64,000 nt of DNA from Yarrowia lipolytica. Taxonomy: Eukaryota; Ascomycota; Dipodascomycetes; Dipodascales. The translations under genes were made by a program, and so were the position numbers. The DNA lies in the NCBI RefSeq assembly GCF_001761485.1, contig NC_090771.1:2666001-2730000 (forward strand). The letters are read 5' to 3'. Within the stretch, counting starts at the first letter, position 1; each line of letters opens with the position of its first letter. A model generated the notes under the pieces. The model was not told the origin of the DNA. It worked only from the letters and a program-made list of their open reading frames with translations, and searched no databases. Shown here one piece after another: positions 62,926-64,000 of this stretch.

Positions 62926-63363
62926 AGGACGATACCAAAATGAACGTAGAACATGTAAACATGTAATGAGCCATGACCTTTTAAGTGAGTTACAGGTGTA
63001 GGGTGTTTGTGCGACTGGTGTAATACATGTACACAAGAAATATAGTGCCCTGTATCGTAGATTGACTACTGAAGATCCCAGGGTGGATGGATGATGTACA
63101 TACCAGCTACACTTTGTAGTATCGATATGAAGCTGGGAACGCACAGTGGGACTATCACGATGACAAAAACTTGAAACCATGCAATTAATTATGTGTACTC
63201 AATCGTTCGTCTTCACAATCTACCTCTGTATCGTTCTCTCTCTCTATGATCGTTGCCCCCTTCATCTCAGAATCAAAGTTCGGGATATGCATGTCAGAAA
63301 TTTTTCTGTTATCTCGCAACTACACCTGCACATTCCCCAGAGGACATTATTGGACCAGCTAAC
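62926..63363. other. Intergenic region, RBD2 to YAR1
   Basis: 438 bp. Pyrimidine-rich CTCTCTCTC lies near 63236. No gene recognised; in-frame codons upstream of the YAR1 ATG look non-coding. Confidence 0.6.
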
Positions 63364-63948
63364 ATGTTGACAGAAGACCAGATTGACGACGTCATGTTCG
63401 ACGCCCGAGGAGGCGAGCTCGAAAGCATTGAAAAGTTCTTCTCCGCTCAGGACAAGCCCCTTGAGACCCTCAAAGAGGTCAAGGACCAGTACACAGAATC
63501 CACCCCTCTGCACTATGCCGCTGCCAACGGTCACATTGACGTTGTCAAGTATCTGCTTGGTTTGGTTGCAGAGGATGCCGAAGCCCAGGCCGCTCTCATT
63601 TCCGCCCAGAACGACTCGGGCAACACAGCTCTGCATTGGGCAGCATTAAACGGAAACCTGGACATTGTCAAGCTGCTGTGTGAGGCCAAGGCCGATCCCT
63701 TCGTCAAGAACCAGAGTGGACAAGATGTGCTTTACGCCGCCGAGAACTTTGACAAGGAGGATGTCATTGACTACCTGCTGGAGAACTATGATTATGCACC
63801 CAAGGAGGATGAGAACATCAAGATTCGATATGAGGATGAGGCTGACGAGGCTAACGAGACTGACGAGGCTGACGAGGCAAAGGAGGAGACCGCTGAGGAT
63901 AAGGAGACTGAGGAGGTTACTGACACCCTCAAGACCACTTCTGTTTAA
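63364..63948 (+). CDS. YAR1: Ankyrin-repeat protein Yar1, chaperone of ribosomal protein Rps3
   Basis: A small ankyrin protein that in yeast binds newly made Rps3 and escorts it to the nucleus. The ATG at 63364 gives 194 residues (MLTEDQIDDVMFDARGGELE). Ankyrin repeats are clear: STPLHYAAANGHIDVVKYLL and GNTALHWAALNGNLDIVKLL, followed by a third degenerate one (GQDVLYAAENFDKEDVIDYL). The C-terminus is very acidic with DEAD/DEAN units (residues 155-190), fitting a partner of a basic ribosomal protein. Length and layout match yeast Yar1 (about 200 residues). The gene ends 52 bp before the right edge. Confidence 0.9.
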   Translation: MLTEDQIDDVMFDARGGELESIEKFFSAQDKPLETLKEVKDQYTESTPLHYAAANGHIDVVKYLLGLVAEDAEAQAALISAQNDSGNTALHWAALNGNLDIVKLLCEAKADPFVKNQSGQDVLYAAENFDKEDVIDYLLENYDYAPKEDENIKIRYEDEADEANETDEADEAKEETAEDKETEEVTDTLKTTSV

Positions 63949-64000
63949 GCACATAAAAGGATATTTAATAGATTGTATGATTGATAGAGTTGTGTGTGTG

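Overview
The window looks like nuclear DNA of the oleaginous yeast Yarrowia lipolytica or a very close relative. The evidence is a complex I subunit gene (NUBM, absent from Saccharomyces), a CYP52-type alkane hydroxylase, a secreted-type lipase, a lone 5S rRNA gene outside any rDNA array, and short introns that begin GTGAGT and carry CTAAC almost touching the 3' splice site. Coding regions favour CGA arginine codons and are GC-richer than the AT-rich intergenic DNA. I count 27 protein genes, one decayed F-box-like gene and one 5S rRNA gene. I see no complete transposon, CRISPR array or convincing tRNA.

Layout. 0-13 kb: a lipase cut by the left edge, then NUBM, ICP55 (mitochondrial peptidase), a glutathione transferase, SER2, an RBM26/27-like RNA-binding protein and PHB2. 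13-26.6 kb is gene-poor: RPS19 with an early intron, the 5S gene, a secreted aspartic protease, the F-box-like pseudogene, and a small two-exon SPO12-family gene that a plain ORF scan misses. 26.6-40 kb: SMI1/KNR4, BRL1, a C-terminally anchored unknown, an amidohydrolase, DOM34, APL6 (AP-3 beta) and a CYP52 P450. 40-57 kb: HSH155 (SF3B1), GPI16 with an apparent frameshift, a GPI-anchored purple acid phosphatase, an unrecognised 320-residue protein, a carboxypeptidase Y-like enzyme, a SAP1-type AAA ATPase and an unrecognised Q-rich protein with a probable spliced C-terminus. 57-64 kb: TIM50, RBD2 (48-bp intron) and YAR1.

The genes do not form an operon or pathway cluster; this is ordinary yeast gene order with convergent and divergent pairs. 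Mitochondrial functions recur (NUBM, ICP55, a possibly mitochondrial GST, PHB2, TIM50), and secreted or cell-surface hydrolases recur (lipase, aspartic protease, acid phosphatase, carboxypeptidase).

The most notable observations are: (i) a 10-base imperfect palindrome, CTACAAGTAG or its complement, found at least 13 times, always between genes and only in the right-hand 39 kb; (ii) a 20-bp perfect palindrome occurring identically at two intergenic sites 26 kb apart; (iii) the GPI16 reading-frame break; (iv) the multiply broken F-box gene; (v) the isolated, slightly over-long 5S gene; and (vi) three unrecognised proteins, one of them beside the SAP1 gene and possibly carrying a MIT-like helical bundle. 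I did not find a system I can confidently call new.
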